From Chryseobacterium defluvii (lineage in GTDB: Bacteria > Bacteroidota > Bacteroidia > Flavobacteriales > Weeksellaceae): a DNA stretch of 64,000 nt. Within the stretch, counting starts at the first letter, position 1; each line of letters begins with the position of its first letter. The notes under the pieces are model-generated. The model did not search any database, was not told where the DNA came from, and saw only the letters and a list, made by a program, of their open reading frames with translations. Location of the stretch: the NCBI RefSeq assembly GCF_003634775.1, contig NZ_RBXB01000003.1, positions 744,001 to 808,000 of the forward strand, given 5' to 3'. Below, in pieces: positions 18,950 to 28,379 of this stretch. The position numbers and the translations under genes are program-made.

Positions 18950-19910
18950 AAATTTTATTTTTCATTTCCTGATATTCGTCTTCCAGTTTACTCATGTGGG
19001 TAATCCCGCCACCGCTTTTGAAATACAGCGTATTATTTTCTTTTTCAATAAAACGGATCATTACGCAGCTGTCAAGGTTTTTGCCATCAAACCAGCCACA
19101 TACACCGGTATAATATCCCCTGTCATATCCTTCTGCATCGAGAATGATTTCCAAAGTCTTTGGTTTTGGCGCTCCTAAAATAGAACCCGCAGGAAGAAGC
19201 TTCTTCATAAGGCTTCCGATTTTACCTTCAAACTCAGGTTTTATATTTCCTGAGATTTCAGAGCTCATGGCAAATAGGTCTTTTTGTTGTGTTTTGATGA
19301 AATCAATATGTTGAAATTGATCCACCTTCACCTCATTTGCTACCATGCTGAGATCATTCCTGAGCAAATCTACCACCGTATAATGTTCGGCTTTTTCTTT
19401 TTTGTCGTTTTTTAAAATTTCCGCTGCATTTTCTAAAGAGGCATCAATAGTGCCTTTCATGGGATAAGTAAAAATTTTACCATCAATAATTTTTACAAAT
19501 GTTTCAGGAGAAAAAAATACAAAAAAATCTTTATAAAAAACTTTATACTTTGCCTGAGAGTGATAAAAAATTTCTTCAAGCGTTAAATTGGTCTCAATTC
19601 TGGTTTTTCTGGTATAATTGACCAGATATGAATTTCCTAACCGAATATTTTTCTGAACCTTGTCAAATCCGGACTTAAATCTTTCCAGTGTTTCCGGATA
19701 TGATTTCCATGCAACTTCTTTGTTTAATGCTTGTTGGTTTTTTGATGTTGAAAATTCCTGAAAATCAATTAATAAACCTGATTTTTCAATTTCATTTTCC
19801 TTATATATTTCTATATTCTCCGCAAGAAAGTCAATGATGAAAAAATAGGGCACTTTCTGAAGGGAAAGTTCATCCATTTCTATAAATTTTGTATGATTCA
19901 CTAAAAACAT
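18933..19910 (-). CDS. pabB: Aminodeoxychorismate synthase component I (PabB-like)
   Basis: A 325-residue chorismate-binding enzyme that transfers ammonia to chorismate. The catalytic core motifs are AEHYTVVDLLRNDLSMVA, LPAGSILGAPKPKTLEII, GYDRGYYTGVCGWF and FKSGGGITHMSKLEDEYQE. It lacks the tryptophan-binding N-terminal domain of anthranilate synthase, as usual for short PabB forms in Bacteroidota. A promoter with a minus-strand TATTTTTG at 19915-19922 and TTTG at 19945-19948 lies just upstream. No glutaminase (PabA) gene is nearby. Confidence 0.9.
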   Translation of the reverse strand: MFLVNHTKFIEMDELSLQKVPYFFIIDFLAENIEIYKENEIEKSGLLIDFQEFSTSKNQQALNKEVAWKSYPETLERFKSGFDKVQKNIRLGNSYLVNYTRKTRIETNLTLEEIFYHSQAKYKVFYKDFFVFFSPETFVKIIDGKIFTYPMKGTIDASLENAAEILKNDKKEKAEHYTVVDLLRNDLSMVANEVKVDQFQHIDFIKTQQKDLFAMSSEISGNIKPEFEGKIGSLMKKLLPAGSILGAPKPKTLEIILDAEGYDRGYYTGVCGWFDGKNLDSCVMIRFIEKENNTLYFKSGGGITHMSKLEDEYQEMKNKIYVPIH

Positions 19911-19914
19911 TCGA

Positions 19915-19948
19915 CAAAAATAGATATTGATGTTTACTTTTGCACAAA
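19915..19948 (-). promoter_or_regulatory. Promoter for pabB/pabC-like operon
   Basis: On the minus strand, TTTG (19945-19948), 22 bp and TATTTTTG (19915-19922) match the Bacteroidota sigma consensus. A plus-strand TACTTTTG at 19935-19942, likely for the divergent gene at 19958, lies inside the same 34 bp. Confidence 0.6.
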
Positions 19949-19957
19949 GTTTTTTTG

Positions 19958-20680
19958 ATGCAGAATAAATATCCTCAGAAACCCGGAATAGATTTTATAT
20001 TGAAGCAGGCCTTTTTCTATTGGAATAAAACATTGGTTTTCCAGCTGATATTTTCCATTATGTATTTCGGAATCCTTCTTACCGTATTTTTTTTCTTTGC
20101 AGAAAAATATGGAATCTGGGAACAGAACCAGGAATTAGTGGAAGCCATGAAGCAGGGAAGTACAACCTATATGGAAAAGCTCGTGGAAATTTCTGCCAAT
20201 GAAAATACCCAGAAAATGTCATTGGCCATGATGCTGACAACGACTTTTCTGTATCCGCTGAATTTAGGGTTTTTCCAGATTTTCAGAAAAATAGACCTGA
20301 ATGAGAAATTAGAATTAGGAGATCTTTTAGTGGGATATAACGGGTTAAATTTCTTTAGATATATCGGATATTATGTTTTTTGGTTCTTCATTTTCAGATT
20401 TACTGTTCCAACGATATTCTTAGCGGTTATCTGGGTAGGTGTGACGTTATTTGTAGCTCCATTGATGTTTTTTATGGATAAGAGGATATTTGAAGCGATA
20501 TCTCTCAACTTCAAAGCACTGAAAGTATATTATATAGAAATATTGGTTTGTGTACTTGTTGCATTTTTCTTTAAATATCTTGGTTTTGCTTTATTTCTTA
20601 TAGGGGGATTGTTTACGTTTCCTTTTTGGAATGCTATGATTTATTCTCTTTACAAGACTGTTTTTTCAGAGAAAAATTAA
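19958..20680 (+). CDS. Multispan membrane protein, first of a pair
   Basis: A 240-residue integral membrane protein of unknown function, with hydrophobic segments around residues 25-50, 95-115, 135-160, 160-180 and 200-230. The motif LELGDLLVGYNGLNFFRYIGYY resembles FSDLFIGYRQNFVNILIYS in the next gene, so the two are paralogues. This type is often mislabelled beta-carotene monooxygenase, and I see nothing to support that. The ATG at 19958 is chosen over an upstream in-frame TTG because a TACTTTTG -7-like element at 19935-19942 overlaps the latter. Confidence 0.8.
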   Translation: MQNKYPQKPGIDFILKQAFFYWNKTLVFQLIFSIMYFGILLTVFFFFAEKYGIWEQNQELVEAMKQGSTTYMEKLVEISANENTQKMSLAMMLTTTFLYPLNLGFFQIFRKIDLNEKLELGDLLVGYNGLNFFRYIGYYVFWFFIFRFTVPTIFLAVIWVGVTLFVAPLMFFMDKRIFEAISLNFKALKVYYIEILVCVLVAFFFKYLGFALFLIGGLFTFPFWNAMIYSLYKTVFSEKN

Positions 20681-20752
20681 ATTTAGACTTTGTTTAATGC
20701 TTTTTTTGCCAAAAAAAATTAAATTTGGTAATACATTAAAAAAATAAACACC

Positions 20753-21496
20753 ATGTCTGAATTTAACGAATTTGATCAACAGGGTTCTGTCCCCGAGAAA
20801 AATACCGGATCAATCATCTCACATGCCTTTGAAATGTATAAGGGGGTATTTCTCTATGCCATTGTTGCTATGATCATCTATATGATAGGAGACTTCTTTC
20901 TTCAGTCCGTTACGGGGTTTAGTTCCTGGAACAGCTTTAAGGAAATGAAAGATTATGACGGAGATTATTCCGGTTTCAGATATTGGAACTCTCCGGGACT
21001 GGGATTGTATTATTCTTTATCCAATGTACTGATAATCCTTCTTTCCCCTCTGTTTGTAGGATTGATCTATATGGTTAATAAATACAATACGAAAAATGCA
21101 ATCGAGTTTTCAGACCTGTTTATAGGGTATCGACAGAATTTTGTAAATATTCTAATCTATAGTATAATTTCCAGTATTATTTTAGGGATTTCACTTATGT
21201 TGTGCGTATTGCCTTTCATTTTTGTATTTCCTTTCTTTCTTATTGGTTATCCTATTCTTCTTTTTGAAAATGCTTCGGCAATCGATGCTCTCACAAAGTC
21301 TTTTAATGTGGCAAAAGAAAATTACGGAACCTTTTTGGGAGCTTCCTTTTTAGGAGGTTTGCTTAGTGTCTGTGGCTTTTTAGCCTGTTGTATAGGAATT
21401 ATCATTACGGCACCTTTCATCATGGCCGTGATGTACTCTGCCTATTGTGCATTTTTAGGAAAACCAAGACAAATAACGTTCACAAATGATAAATAA
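20753..21496 (+). CDS. Multispan membrane protein, second of a pair
   Basis: A 247-residue integral membrane protein with about six hydrophobic segments and a short polar N-terminus (MSEFNEFDQQGSVPEKN). The stretch ENASAIDALTKSFNVAKENYGTFLG, followed by a glycine-rich membrane pair, is typical of the DUF975/YciC-like group of paralogues seen throughout Bacteroidota. It is related to the preceding gene and to the one at 58768. It overlaps the AI-2E transporter gene by 11 bp, so they are probably co-translated. Function unknown. Confidence 0.8.
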   Translation: MSEFNEFDQQGSVPEKNTGSIISHAFEMYKGVFLYAIVAMIIYMIGDFFLQSVTGFSSWNSFKEMKDYDGDYSGFRYWNSPGLGLYYSLSNVLIILLSPLFVGLIYMVNKYNTKNAIEFSDLFIGYRQNFVNILIYSIISSIILGISLMLCVLPFIFVFPFFLIGYPILLFENASAIDALTKSFNVAKENYGTFLGASFLGGLLSVCGFLACCIGIIITAPFIMAVMYSAYCAFLGKPRQITFTNDK

Positions 21497-22574
21497 AGAC
21501 AAACAAATAAGCAGTATTGCTATAAAACAGGTATTTCTCCTTGCTATTATTCTGATATTGGCAGGATTGATCTGTTTTAACCTAGCTCTTTTTATTCCAT
21601 CGGTTCTGGGCGCAATCACCATTTATGTGGTTTGCCGGAAGTATAATTTTTACCTGCAGGAAGAAAAAAAATGGAAACCCTGGCTTTCCTCTCTTTTGCT
21701 TATGCTAGCCAGTTTGATAATTCTTATTCTGCCGATCTATTTTATAGGCGATCTATTGATTGAAAAATTGGGAAATGCACAGGCTTATATGACTAAATTC
21801 AATGTATTTCTTGAGAAGATACATTCGTATATTTATTCAAAAACAAGCTTTGATATATTGAGCAAAGAGAATATGGCCAAGCTTAAAGATTCTGTAGGCA
21901 AATTTTCGACAACAGCACTTAGCAGTACATTCAATACACTTACGGTAGTGATGTCTATGTACTTTATCTTATATTTCATGCTTGAAAAACCGAGACTTTT
22001 TGAAAGAATTCTTACTTCATCCGCTCCTTTGAAAAGAGCCAATGTTTCTCTGATAGGAGAAAAGATGCGAAAACTGATCATGGCCAATGCGATCGGAATT
22101 CCGGTTGTGGCGATAGGACAAGGTATTGTTGCTTTGATTGGATATTTCATTTTTGGAGCTCCGAGCCCGGTATTGCTCTTTGCTTTAACGGCAGCTGCGT
22201 CTATGATCCCGGTTGTTGGTGCGGCTATAGTATATATTCCGGTATGTATTTTTATGATTGCGGAAGGAAATACCGGAAGCGGAATAGGTTTGGGGATATA
22301 TTGTATCGTTGTGGTTGGATTGACAGATAATCTGTTACGTTTTACATTGCTGAAAAAATTAGAAGATATTCATCCTTTAAATACGGTTTTCGGGATTATT
22401 ATGGGGATGAATTTATTTGGATTTATGGGACTGATCTTCGGTCCGATCCTTATTTCTCTTACCCTTCTTCTTATTCAGGTATACGGAAATGAATTTTCTG
22501 ATGACGATACTCCTGATCTTCAACTTCCGGGTAGCAATGATGAGCCGGAACAAAAAATTGATTTAATAGTATAA
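21486..22574 (+). CDS. AI-2E family transporter (PerM-like)
   Basis: A 362-residue polytopic membrane protein of the AI-2 exporter/PerM family. It has paired N-terminal membrane segments and a soluble central region (YMTKFNVFLEKIHSYIYSK). The conserved C-terminal segments include LIMANAIGIPVVAIGQGIVALIGY, AAASMIPVVGAAIVYIP and HPLNTVFGIIMGMNLFGFMGLIFGPI. The family name comes from one member, and transported substrates are mostly unproven. The start overlaps the preceding stop. The DUF3820 gene follows after 1 bp, making a four-gene run from 19958 to 22839. Confidence 0.92.
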   Translation: MINKDKQISSIAIKQVFLLAIILILAGLICFNLALFIPSVLGAITIYVVCRKYNFYLQEEKKWKPWLSSLLLMLASLIILILPIYFIGDLLIEKLGNAQAYMTKFNVFLEKIHSYIYSKTSFDILSKENMAKLKDSVGKFSTTALSSTFNTLTVVMSMYFILYFMLEKPRLFERILTSSAPLKRANVSLIGEKMRKLIMANAIGIPVVAIGQGIVALIGYFIFGAPSPVLLFALTAAASMIPVVGAAIVYIPVCIFMIAEGNTGSGIGLGIYCIVVVGLTDNLLRFTLLKKLEDIHPLNTVFGIIMGMNLFGFMGLIFGPILISLTLLLIQVYGNEFSDDDTPDLQLPGSNDEPEQKIDLIV

Positions 22575-22575
22575 A

Positions 22576-22839
22576 ATGATAGAAGGAATAAACCCTGAAA
22601 TATTAAAAGAAATTTGTGTCGTTACAATGCCTTTCGGTAAATACGAAGGGACTGTTCTTGCGGATTTACCTGTAAGCTACCTTGAATGGTTTTATCGTAA
22701 AGGAATGCCCAAAGGAAAATTGGGAATGCAGCTTTCTACCATTTACGAAATCAAGCTCAACGGGTTGATGGATCTTTTGATACCGATTCGGGGGGCCGTA
22801 AGCTATGAGAAAACTAAGAATAAAACATATAAATTTTAA
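22576..22839 (+). CDS. DUF3820 family small protein
   Basis: An 87-residue soluble protein. The core MPFGKYEGTVLADLPVSYLEWFYRKGMPKGKLG is the family signature, as I remember the DUF3820 or QSregVF_b family. One homologue was described as a quorum-regulated virulence factor, but in most bacteria the role is unknown. It is the last gene of the operon and ends directly before a strong terminator. Confidence 0.85.
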   Translation: MIEGINPEILKEICVVTMPFGKYEGTVLADLPVSYLEWFYRKGMPKGKLGMQLSTIYEIKLNGLMDLLIPIRGAVSYEKTKNKTYKF

Positions 22840-22872
22840 AGTTTCGGCGGCATCGAAGATGCCGCCGAAACT
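22840..22872 (+). terminator. Strong terminator behind the 20-22.8 kb operon
   Basis: A 15-bp perfect inverted repeat (agtttcggcggcatc and its complement) closes on a GAA triloop immediately after the stop codon. Confidence 0.85.
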
Positions 22873-22960
22873 ACTTTATCAAGATTAAATGGATCAAATA
22901 CTTAGAGGAGGGATATTTTATACATTATTTTGTGCCTTTATTTCTGATAAAAGCTCTCTT

Positions 22961-24952
22961 TTAACTTTTCAACATCTCTATTTCATCTCTCAGTTTTGCC
23001 GCTTTAATAAAATCAAGGTTTTTGGCCGCTGCTTCCATTTCCTTTTGTTTTTGTTCGATCATTTTGTCAATATCTTCTCCGCTGTAGCTTGCTTTGGCTT
23101 CTGCAACTTTTTGAAGGATTTCCTTTTGGGTGTATTTTTCATCCGGGAAGTCTTTGCTTCTGCCTACTAGACTCTCTGAAATCTTCTTATTTAAAGCTTG
23201 TGGAACCAAACCATGATCCTCATTATATTTTATTTGTTTCGCACGGCGGTATTCCGTCTCGTCTAATGTAGCCTGCATGGATTTTGTGATCTTGTCGGCG
23301 TACATGATCGCTTTCCCATTGATGTTCCTTGCTGCACGCCCAACCGTTTGAATCATTGATCTTCTGCTTCTTAGCATCCCTTCTTTATCGGCATCTAAGA
23401 TAGCAACTAACGATACTTCAGGTAAATCAAGCCCTTCCCTTAATAAATTGACTCCAATTAAAACATCAAAAAGGCCTAAACGCAGATCCTGCATGATCTG
23501 AATACGCTCCAGGGTTTCCACATCAGAATGGATATATCGTGTTCTGATTCCGAATTTTGTGAAATATTTCGTTAACTCTTCTGCCATTTTCTTTGTCAGT
23601 GTAGTCACCAGAACCCTTTCATCAACATCCGATCTTTTCTGAATTTCCTCCATTAAATCGTCTATCTGATTAAGCGTAGGCCTTATTTCAATAACCGGGT
23701 CTAAAAGACCTGTAGGACGGATGATCTGTTCAATATAAGCTCCTCCTGTTTTCTCAAGCTCATAATCGGCCGGAGTAGCAGAAACATAAATAACCTGGTT
23801 CTGCATCGCTTCAAACTCGTCGAATTTCAATGGCCTGTTGTCCATGGCGGCAGGAAGCCTGAATCCATATTCAACGAGAGCTTCTTTTCTGCTTCGGTCA
23901 CCACCGTACATAGCATGAACCTGAGGTACCGTTACGTGGCTTTCGTCAATAACCATTAAAAAGTCCTTCGGGAAATAATCGATCAGGCAGAAAGGTCTTG
24001 ATCCCGGCAATCTTCCGTCCAGGTATCTTGAATAATTTTCAATTCCTGAACAGTACCCGAGCTCTTTAATCATTTCAAGATCAAGCTCTGTTCTTTCCTG
24101 CAATCTCTTGGCTTCCAGTGGTTTTTCAATAGAATTGAAAAAGTCGACCTGCTTTACCAAATCATCCTGAATGCTTCTGATGGCACCATTTAACGTTTCC
24201 TTTGAAGTTACAAAAAGATTGGCAGGATAGATCTGAATCTGTTCAAAATTGGAGGTCACATTTCCCGAAACGGGATCAAAGCTTTGGATTTTTTCGATTT
24301 CATCACCGAAAAATTGAATTCGGACTGCGTTATCAGCATAAGCCGGAAATACATCAATAACATCTCCCTTCACTCTGAATGTACCTCTTTGAAACTCGTT
24401 TAAAGTTCTGGAATATAGGGCGTTAACCAAAGAGTGCAATAAGGCGGTTCTTGTGATTTTCTCACCTATTCCTACGGAAATTAATGACTTATGGAACTCC
24501 GTAGGGTTTCCTATACCGTAAATACAGGATACGGAGGCAACGATCAGTACATCTCTTCTCCCTGAAAGTAAACTTGCTGTTGCGGAAAGACGTAGCTTTT
24601 CAACTTCTTCATTAATACTCAGGTCTTTTTCAATATACGTTCCTGTAGTGGCAATGTAAGCTTCAGGCTGGTAATAGTCATAATAACTTACAAAATATTC
24701 AACTGCATTTTCAGGGAAGAATTCTTTGAATTCCATGAAAAGCTGTGCCGCCAATGTTTTATTATGAGCCAGAACCAAAGTCGGTTTTTGAACATTTTGA
24801 ACAACATTCGCAACGGTAAAAGTTTTCCCGGATCCGGTAACTCCCAATAAAGTCTGGTATTTTTCACCGATCTCTATACCTTCTGTAAGCTTTTTAATAG
24901 CTTGAGGCTGATCTCCGGTAGGTTTATATTCTGATTGAAGGTTGAAATTCAT
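22961..24952 (-). CDS. uvrB: Excinuclease ABC subunit B
   Basis: Damage-verification helicase subunit of UvrABC nucleotide excision repair. The protein has 663 residues, the normal length. It has Walker A GVTGSGKT near residue 40, the beta-hairpin region VSYYDYYQPEAYIATTGTYIEKD, IDESHVTVPQVHAMYGGDR, helicase motifs LREGLDLPEVSLVAILDADKEG and QTVGRAARN, and a C-terminal UVR domain for UvrC contact (KNLDFIKAAKLRDEIEML). A minus-strand TAAATTTG at 24957-24964 lies so close to the ATG that a transcript from it would have almost no leader. Confidence 0.98.
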   Translation of the reverse strand: MNFNLQSEYKPTGDQPQAIKKLTEGIEIGEKYQTLLGVTGSGKTFTVANVVQNVQKPTLVLAHNKTLAAQLFMEFKEFFPENAVEYFVSYYDYYQPEAYIATTGTYIEKDLSINEEVEKLRLSATASLLSGRRDVLIVASVSCIYGIGNPTEFHKSLISVGIGEKITRTALLHSLVNALYSRTLNEFQRGTFRVKGDVIDVFPAYADNAVRIQFFGDEIEKIQSFDPVSGNVTSNFEQIQIYPANLFVTSKETLNGAIRSIQDDLVKQVDFFNSIEKPLEAKRLQERTELDLEMIKELGYCSGIENYSRYLDGRLPGSRPFCLIDYFPKDFLMVIDESHVTVPQVHAMYGGDRSRKEALVEYGFRLPAAMDNRPLKFDEFEAMQNQVIYVSATPADYELEKTGGAYIEQIIRPTGLLDPVIEIRPTLNQIDDLMEEIQKRSDVDERVLVTTLTKKMAEELTKYFTKFGIRTRYIHSDVETLERIQIMQDLRLGLFDVLIGVNLLREGLDLPEVSLVAILDADKEGMLRSRRSMIQTVGRAARNINGKAIMYADKITKSMQATLDETEYRRAKQIKYNEDHGLVPQALNKKISESLVGRSKDFPDEKYTQKEILQKVAEAKASYSGEDIDKMIEQKQKEMEAAAKNLDFIKAAKLRDEIEMLKS

Positions 24953-24974
24953 ATCTCAAATTTACAAAATAAAA

Positions 24975-24996
24975 AAGAGTCCTGAAGAGAACTCTT
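24975..24996 (-). terminator. Possible terminator downstream of the S41 peptidase
   Basis: A 6-bp stem (aagagt / actctt) is followed on the minus strand by TTTTTTATTTTG. It is the only T-tailed hairpin between the S41 gene and uvrB. Confidence 0.5.
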
Positions 24997-25123
24997 GCTA
25001 TAAAATATTCTTAAAATCTTATCGAAAATTTCAATTTTTGATGCTATCCATTAAAAATATTCTCCCAATCTTAAAATTCTGAAAACTTAAGAGTCGGATT
25101 GTAATTCATTGAACCGGAAATCA

Positions 25124-26593
25124 TCATTTTTGTAAATCCTGAATATAAAGTTCCGTTTCAAATCTTTTTAAGGTCTTGTTATTGGCAATAAAACTTTGGC
25201 TACGGTTAAAGTTTACCTGAGGAACCGAAGTTTTGAATACATGTCCTGTGATGAGATAAAGCGCTTTCGAAAGAGCAGGATCTGTGGGATTCCCAAACTC
25301 TTTGATATTGCCGAAGTTATCATAATTATTAATTGGATAATCAGGAATAAAGCCTTTGGCAGGATGAGGATCATTATTTGAATTGAAATAGGCAAACGTT
25401 ATAGGCTGCATGGCCCAATTATGTCCTTTATTTCTTGCACTATAGGATATAAAATCCTGGTTAGGGGAATCAAATAGGGTAATAGATCCAACAAATTTCC
25501 CGTAGGTTTCCGCACCTACCGTAACAACGTTAATATAAGGTGACAGCGAATCAATGGTTAATTCACTTGCGGAAGCCGTTCCTCCGGAGGTAAGGATATA
25601 TACGTTGTTGAAATTAAGACTGTTAATGCTTTGTTCTCCTGCTTGTTGTGTACTTCCGTTAACGGATGAATATAATTTAACTTTATTTGAAAAACTTTCT
25701 GTCTTGTCAAATTGATTATGCTTATCGTTGAAGTCCGTCCTTACATAGGGACTTCCGATAAATTGTCCGGTAATCATCTGCCCTAATGCGATAGCGGTTT
25801 CCACAGATCCTCCTCCGTTATACCTTAAATCTAATATCAGGTCTGTAATTTGATCCTGCTTCATTAGTGCGAAAGCAGCGTTTAATTCATCATTGTAATT
25901 TGATTTAAAGCCATTGTATACCAGATAACCTATCGTTTTGCCATTGTGGGAGAAGGTTTTATAGAAAGCTACCGGATTTTCTTCAATAACAGCTGTTGTG
26001 ATAGAAGCAGTTTTGGATATTCCTGATGTAGTCACTCCATTTCCGGATACTGAAACATTCTGTGCAATGGATAATGAAAACTGATCACTGAGCAATTGAC
26101 GGTAATTATTAATATTCAGATCTGCGCCATTTACGGCGACAATTACATCTCCTCTGGATAATCCTGCCTGGGAAGCCGGGGAATTAGGAACAATATAATT
26201 AATGATCCCTGCCACATTGTAATTACCATTGTCTTTGTAGTATAATGTAAAATCAATCCCTGAGCTTTTTGAAATTCCGTTAAAACTTTGTAACAGTGCA
26301 TCTACATCATCTACAATCCAGGAATATCGGTCTTTATTAGGATAATCATATAATAGACTGTAAAAAAGATTGTCAGGGGATTTATCCCTCAGAAAGCTTT
26401 TATAATCAGAAGCTGAAGAAAAAGCATTATCTGCCAACAAAGGAACATTGGGTTTCCAATAATACCAGGAATTAAGTCCTTTCCAAACGAAATCATTGAT
26501 ATCTGCAGTAGTGGCTTCATCATCATCTCTATGGCATGAAAATATCAAAAAAACACTTAAAACCATAAGGGATATTTTGCATAAAAATTTCAT
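25124..26593 (-). CDS. S41 family peptidase lipoprotein (C-terminal processing protease type)
   Basis: Secreted, lipid-anchored serine protease of 489 residues. The lipobox ends in FSC with Cys20. A tail-specific-protease N-terminal helical region is followed by a PDZ domain (VPNSPASQAGLSRGDVIVAVNGADL, about residues 125-185) and the S41 core. The nucleophile is the Ser in LTSGGTASASELTID and the general base the Lys in TYGKFVGS. LDLRYNGGGSVETA is the conserved oxyanion-side strand. Related Bacteroidota lipoproteins are exposed on the cell surface or in the periplasm. It is divergent from the hypothetical lipoprotein at 26626. Confidence 0.92.
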   Translation of the reverse strand: MKFLCKISLMVLSVFLIFSCHRDDDEATTADINDFVWKGLNSWYYWKPNVPLLADNAFSSASDYKSFLRDKSPDNLFYSLLYDYPNKDRYSWIVDDVDALLQSFNGISKSSGIDFTLYYKDNGNYNVAGIINYIVPNSPASQAGLSRGDVIVAVNGADLNINNYRQLLSDQFSLSIAQNVSVSGNGVTTSGISKTASITTAVIEENPVAFYKTFSHNGKTIGYLVYNGFKSNYNDELNAAFALMKQDQITDLILDLRYNGGGSVETAIALGQMITGQFIGSPYVRTDFNDKHNQFDKTESFSNKVKLYSSVNGSTQQAGEQSINSLNFNNVYILTSGGTASASELTIDSLSPYINVVTVGAETYGKFVGSITLFDSPNQDFISYSARNKGHNWAMQPITFAYFNSNNDPHPAKGFIPDYPINNYDNFGNIKEFGNPTDPALSKALYLITGHVFKTSVPQVNFNRSQSFIANNKTLKRFETELYIQDLQK

Positions 26594-26608
26594 AGTTCCA
26601 TATATTTG
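26576..26608 (+). promoter_or_regulatory. Promoter for the hypothetical lipoprotein at 26626
   Basis: TTTG (26576-26579), 21 bp and TATATTTG (26601-26608) are a near-perfect Bacteroidota promoter. The -33 element lies inside the first codons of the divergent S41 gene. Confidence 0.7.
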
Positions 26609-26625
26609 TTTAATAAATCAAAAAT

Positions 26626-27012
26626 ATGAAAGTCAGGAATATATACAATATTATTGTGTTATTTTTTTTATGGAGTGTCATCACTATATCTTGTCAGCAT
26701 AATGTGCCTAAAGATTTTCCTGAAATTAATAATGCAGAATATTCAATTTACCATAATAAAGATGAAAAAGGGTATGATGTTTCATTTGTTTTATCAAACG
26801 AAAAATATCAGCCGGTAGCAGTTGTGATTAATAAAATAGAACAAAAGATTCTGCCTGAGGATAAAAAAGGAGTTCATTATCGCATAGATGTCAAGGCTGA
26901 ATCCAGGATATTACACCATTTTACTCCCAAAGCCTCGGAAAATCCTAACGGAATATTATTTAGAACAAATTCAGGGGATTATTTTCAAAAAGTGAATTTT
27001 AAATTAAAATAA
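26626..27012 (+). CDS. Hypothetical small lipoprotein
   Basis: A 128-residue protein with an N-terminal hydrophobic signal ending in SVITISCQ, compatible with lipidation at Cys23. The mature part is beta-rich and charged (NAEYSIYHNKDEKGYDVSFVLSNEKYQPVAVVINK). I recognise no family. A well-formed promoter precedes it, so it is likely expressed. It is probably anchored in the periplasmic or outer membrane. Confidence 0.7.
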   Translation: MKVRNIYNIIVLFFLWSVITISCQHNVPKDFPEINNAEYSIYHNKDEKGYDVSFVLSNEKYQPVAVVINKIEQKILPEDKKGVHYRIDVKAESRILHHFTPKASENPNGILFRTNSGDYFQKVNFKLK

Positions 27013-27116
27013 ACTTTCACAAAAAACATTATGTGGGCGTAAAAATTAAATTGTAAACGACAAATATTATGGCATTATTTTTCCATTCATTGTAGATAAC
27101 CAATAATCACAAGACT

Positions 27117-28334
27117 ATGAGATTCAGCAATTTTTATATACCGACCCTAAGTATTTTTTTAATTCTGTCATCCTGTCAGAAAAATAATGCCCGTGCACAG
27201 CAAGTCATTAAAAATGGAAGCGTGGAGACTCAGAAACCTAATTCCGATTACCAACCGGTTTTTGAAGGGCAAACCAGAATTAAAGCCGTAAAAACAACAA
27301 TACCCTATCAGGTAGAGGTATTGAATACAGATTTGGGAAGACCATGGGGAATTATCAATTTGCCCGATGGAAGATTTTTGATTACCGATAAAAGAGGACA
27401 CATGAATGTTGTTTCCAATGATGGAAAACAGGTTTTTAAAATTTCCGGATTCCCAAAAGTTGATTCTAAAGGACAAGGCGGAATGTTGGATGTAGCTCTT
27501 GATCCGGATTTTAAAGCTAATAATATTATTTATTTTAGTTTTTCGGAGCCCTTTGGAGAGGGGAACTTAACGTCTGTAGCGAAAGGAAAACTTTCGGCTG
27601 ACATGAAGAATATTACAGATGTAAAAGTTATTTTCCGGGCAGAGCCATCTTATGATGGGGATAAACATTACGGAAGCAGGCTGGCTTTTGATAAAGACGG
27701 ATATTTGTTTGTAAGTACCGGAGAAAGGTCAGATAAGGTAACCAGGGCATACGCTCAAAAAACAGATAATTATTTAGGGAAAATACTTAAAATAACCAAA
27801 GACGGCAAGCCTGCTCCGGGAAATCCATTCATTGGTAAATCCGGCTATAAGCCTGAAATCTATGCTTATGGAGTAAGAAATCCGCAAGGAATGGCAATAG
27901 ATGCTAACGGCAATCTTTGGGATGTTGAAATGGGCCCAAGAGGAGGTGATGAAATTAATCTCATTCAACCGGGGAAAAATTACGGATGGGGAGATGTCAC
28001 CTACGGAATTGAATATTCAGGAGAAAAAGTAGGACAAGGAATTACACAGAAAGAAGGAACAGAACAGCCTGTTTATTATTGGGATCCGGTAATTTCTCCA
28101 AGCGGGGTTACATTTTATACCGGGAATATAGATGAATGGAAAGGAAACCTGTTTATCGGCTGTCTAAGTGGTGAGCATATTGCGAGGATTGTAATGAAAG
28201 ACAATAAGGTGGTAGGCGAGGAACGTCTGCTTGCAGATCAGAAAGAAAGATTCAGGGATGTACTGGATGGAGTGGATGGCAATCTTTATGCGGTTACCGA
28301 TAGTGGTAAACTCTACAAGATTTCAAAAAAATAA
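27117..28334 (+). CDS. PQQ-dependent soluble aldose/glucose dehydrogenase-type lipoprotein
   Basis: A 405-residue six-bladed beta-propeller oxidoreductase of the YliI/Asd family, which oxidises aldose sugars with pyrroloquinoline quinone. The lipobox LILSSC gives Cys20. Family motifs are LGRPWGIINLPDGRFLITDKRGHM, HYGSRLAFDKDGYLFVSTGERSD, AYGVRNPQGMAIDANGNLWDVEMGPRGGDEINLI and NYGWGDVTYG. No PQQ biosynthesis genes are in the window, so whether the cofactor is made or taken up is unknown. Confidence 0.9.
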   Translation: MRFSNFYIPTLSIFLILSSCQKNNARAQQVIKNGSVETQKPNSDYQPVFEGQTRIKAVKTTIPYQVEVLNTDLGRPWGIINLPDGRFLITDKRGHMNVVSNDGKQVFKISGFPKVDSKGQGGMLDVALDPDFKANNIIYFSFSEPFGEGNLTSVAKGKLSADMKNITDVKVIFRAEPSYDGDKHYGSRLAFDKDGYLFVSTGERSDKVTRAYAQKTDNYLGKILKITKDGKPAPGNPFIGKSGYKPEIYAYGVRNPQGMAIDANGNLWDVEMGPRGGDEINLIQPGKNYGWGDVTYGIEYSGEKVGQGITQKEGTEQPVYYWDPVISPSGVTFYTGNIDEWKGNLFIGCLSGEHIARIVMKDNKVVGEERLLADQKERFRDVLDGVDGNLYAVTDSGKLYKISKK

Positions 28335-28340
28335 AATAAA

Positions 28341-28365
28341 AAGCTCCTGAAAAATTCAGGAGCTT
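28341..28365. terminator. Bidirectional terminator between sugar dehydrogenase and TonB receptor
   Basis: An 11-bp stem (aagctcctgaa / ttcaggagctt) has a 3-nt loop and T/A tracts on both sides. It serves the converging genes. Confidence 0.85.
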
Positions 28366-28379
28366 TTTTAAAAATAATA

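Noticed and set aside
19958..21496. Beta-carotene monooxygenase annotation for the membrane protein pair
   Set aside because: No iron-binding histidines or carotenoid-oxygenase features are visible; these are plain multispan membrane proteins.
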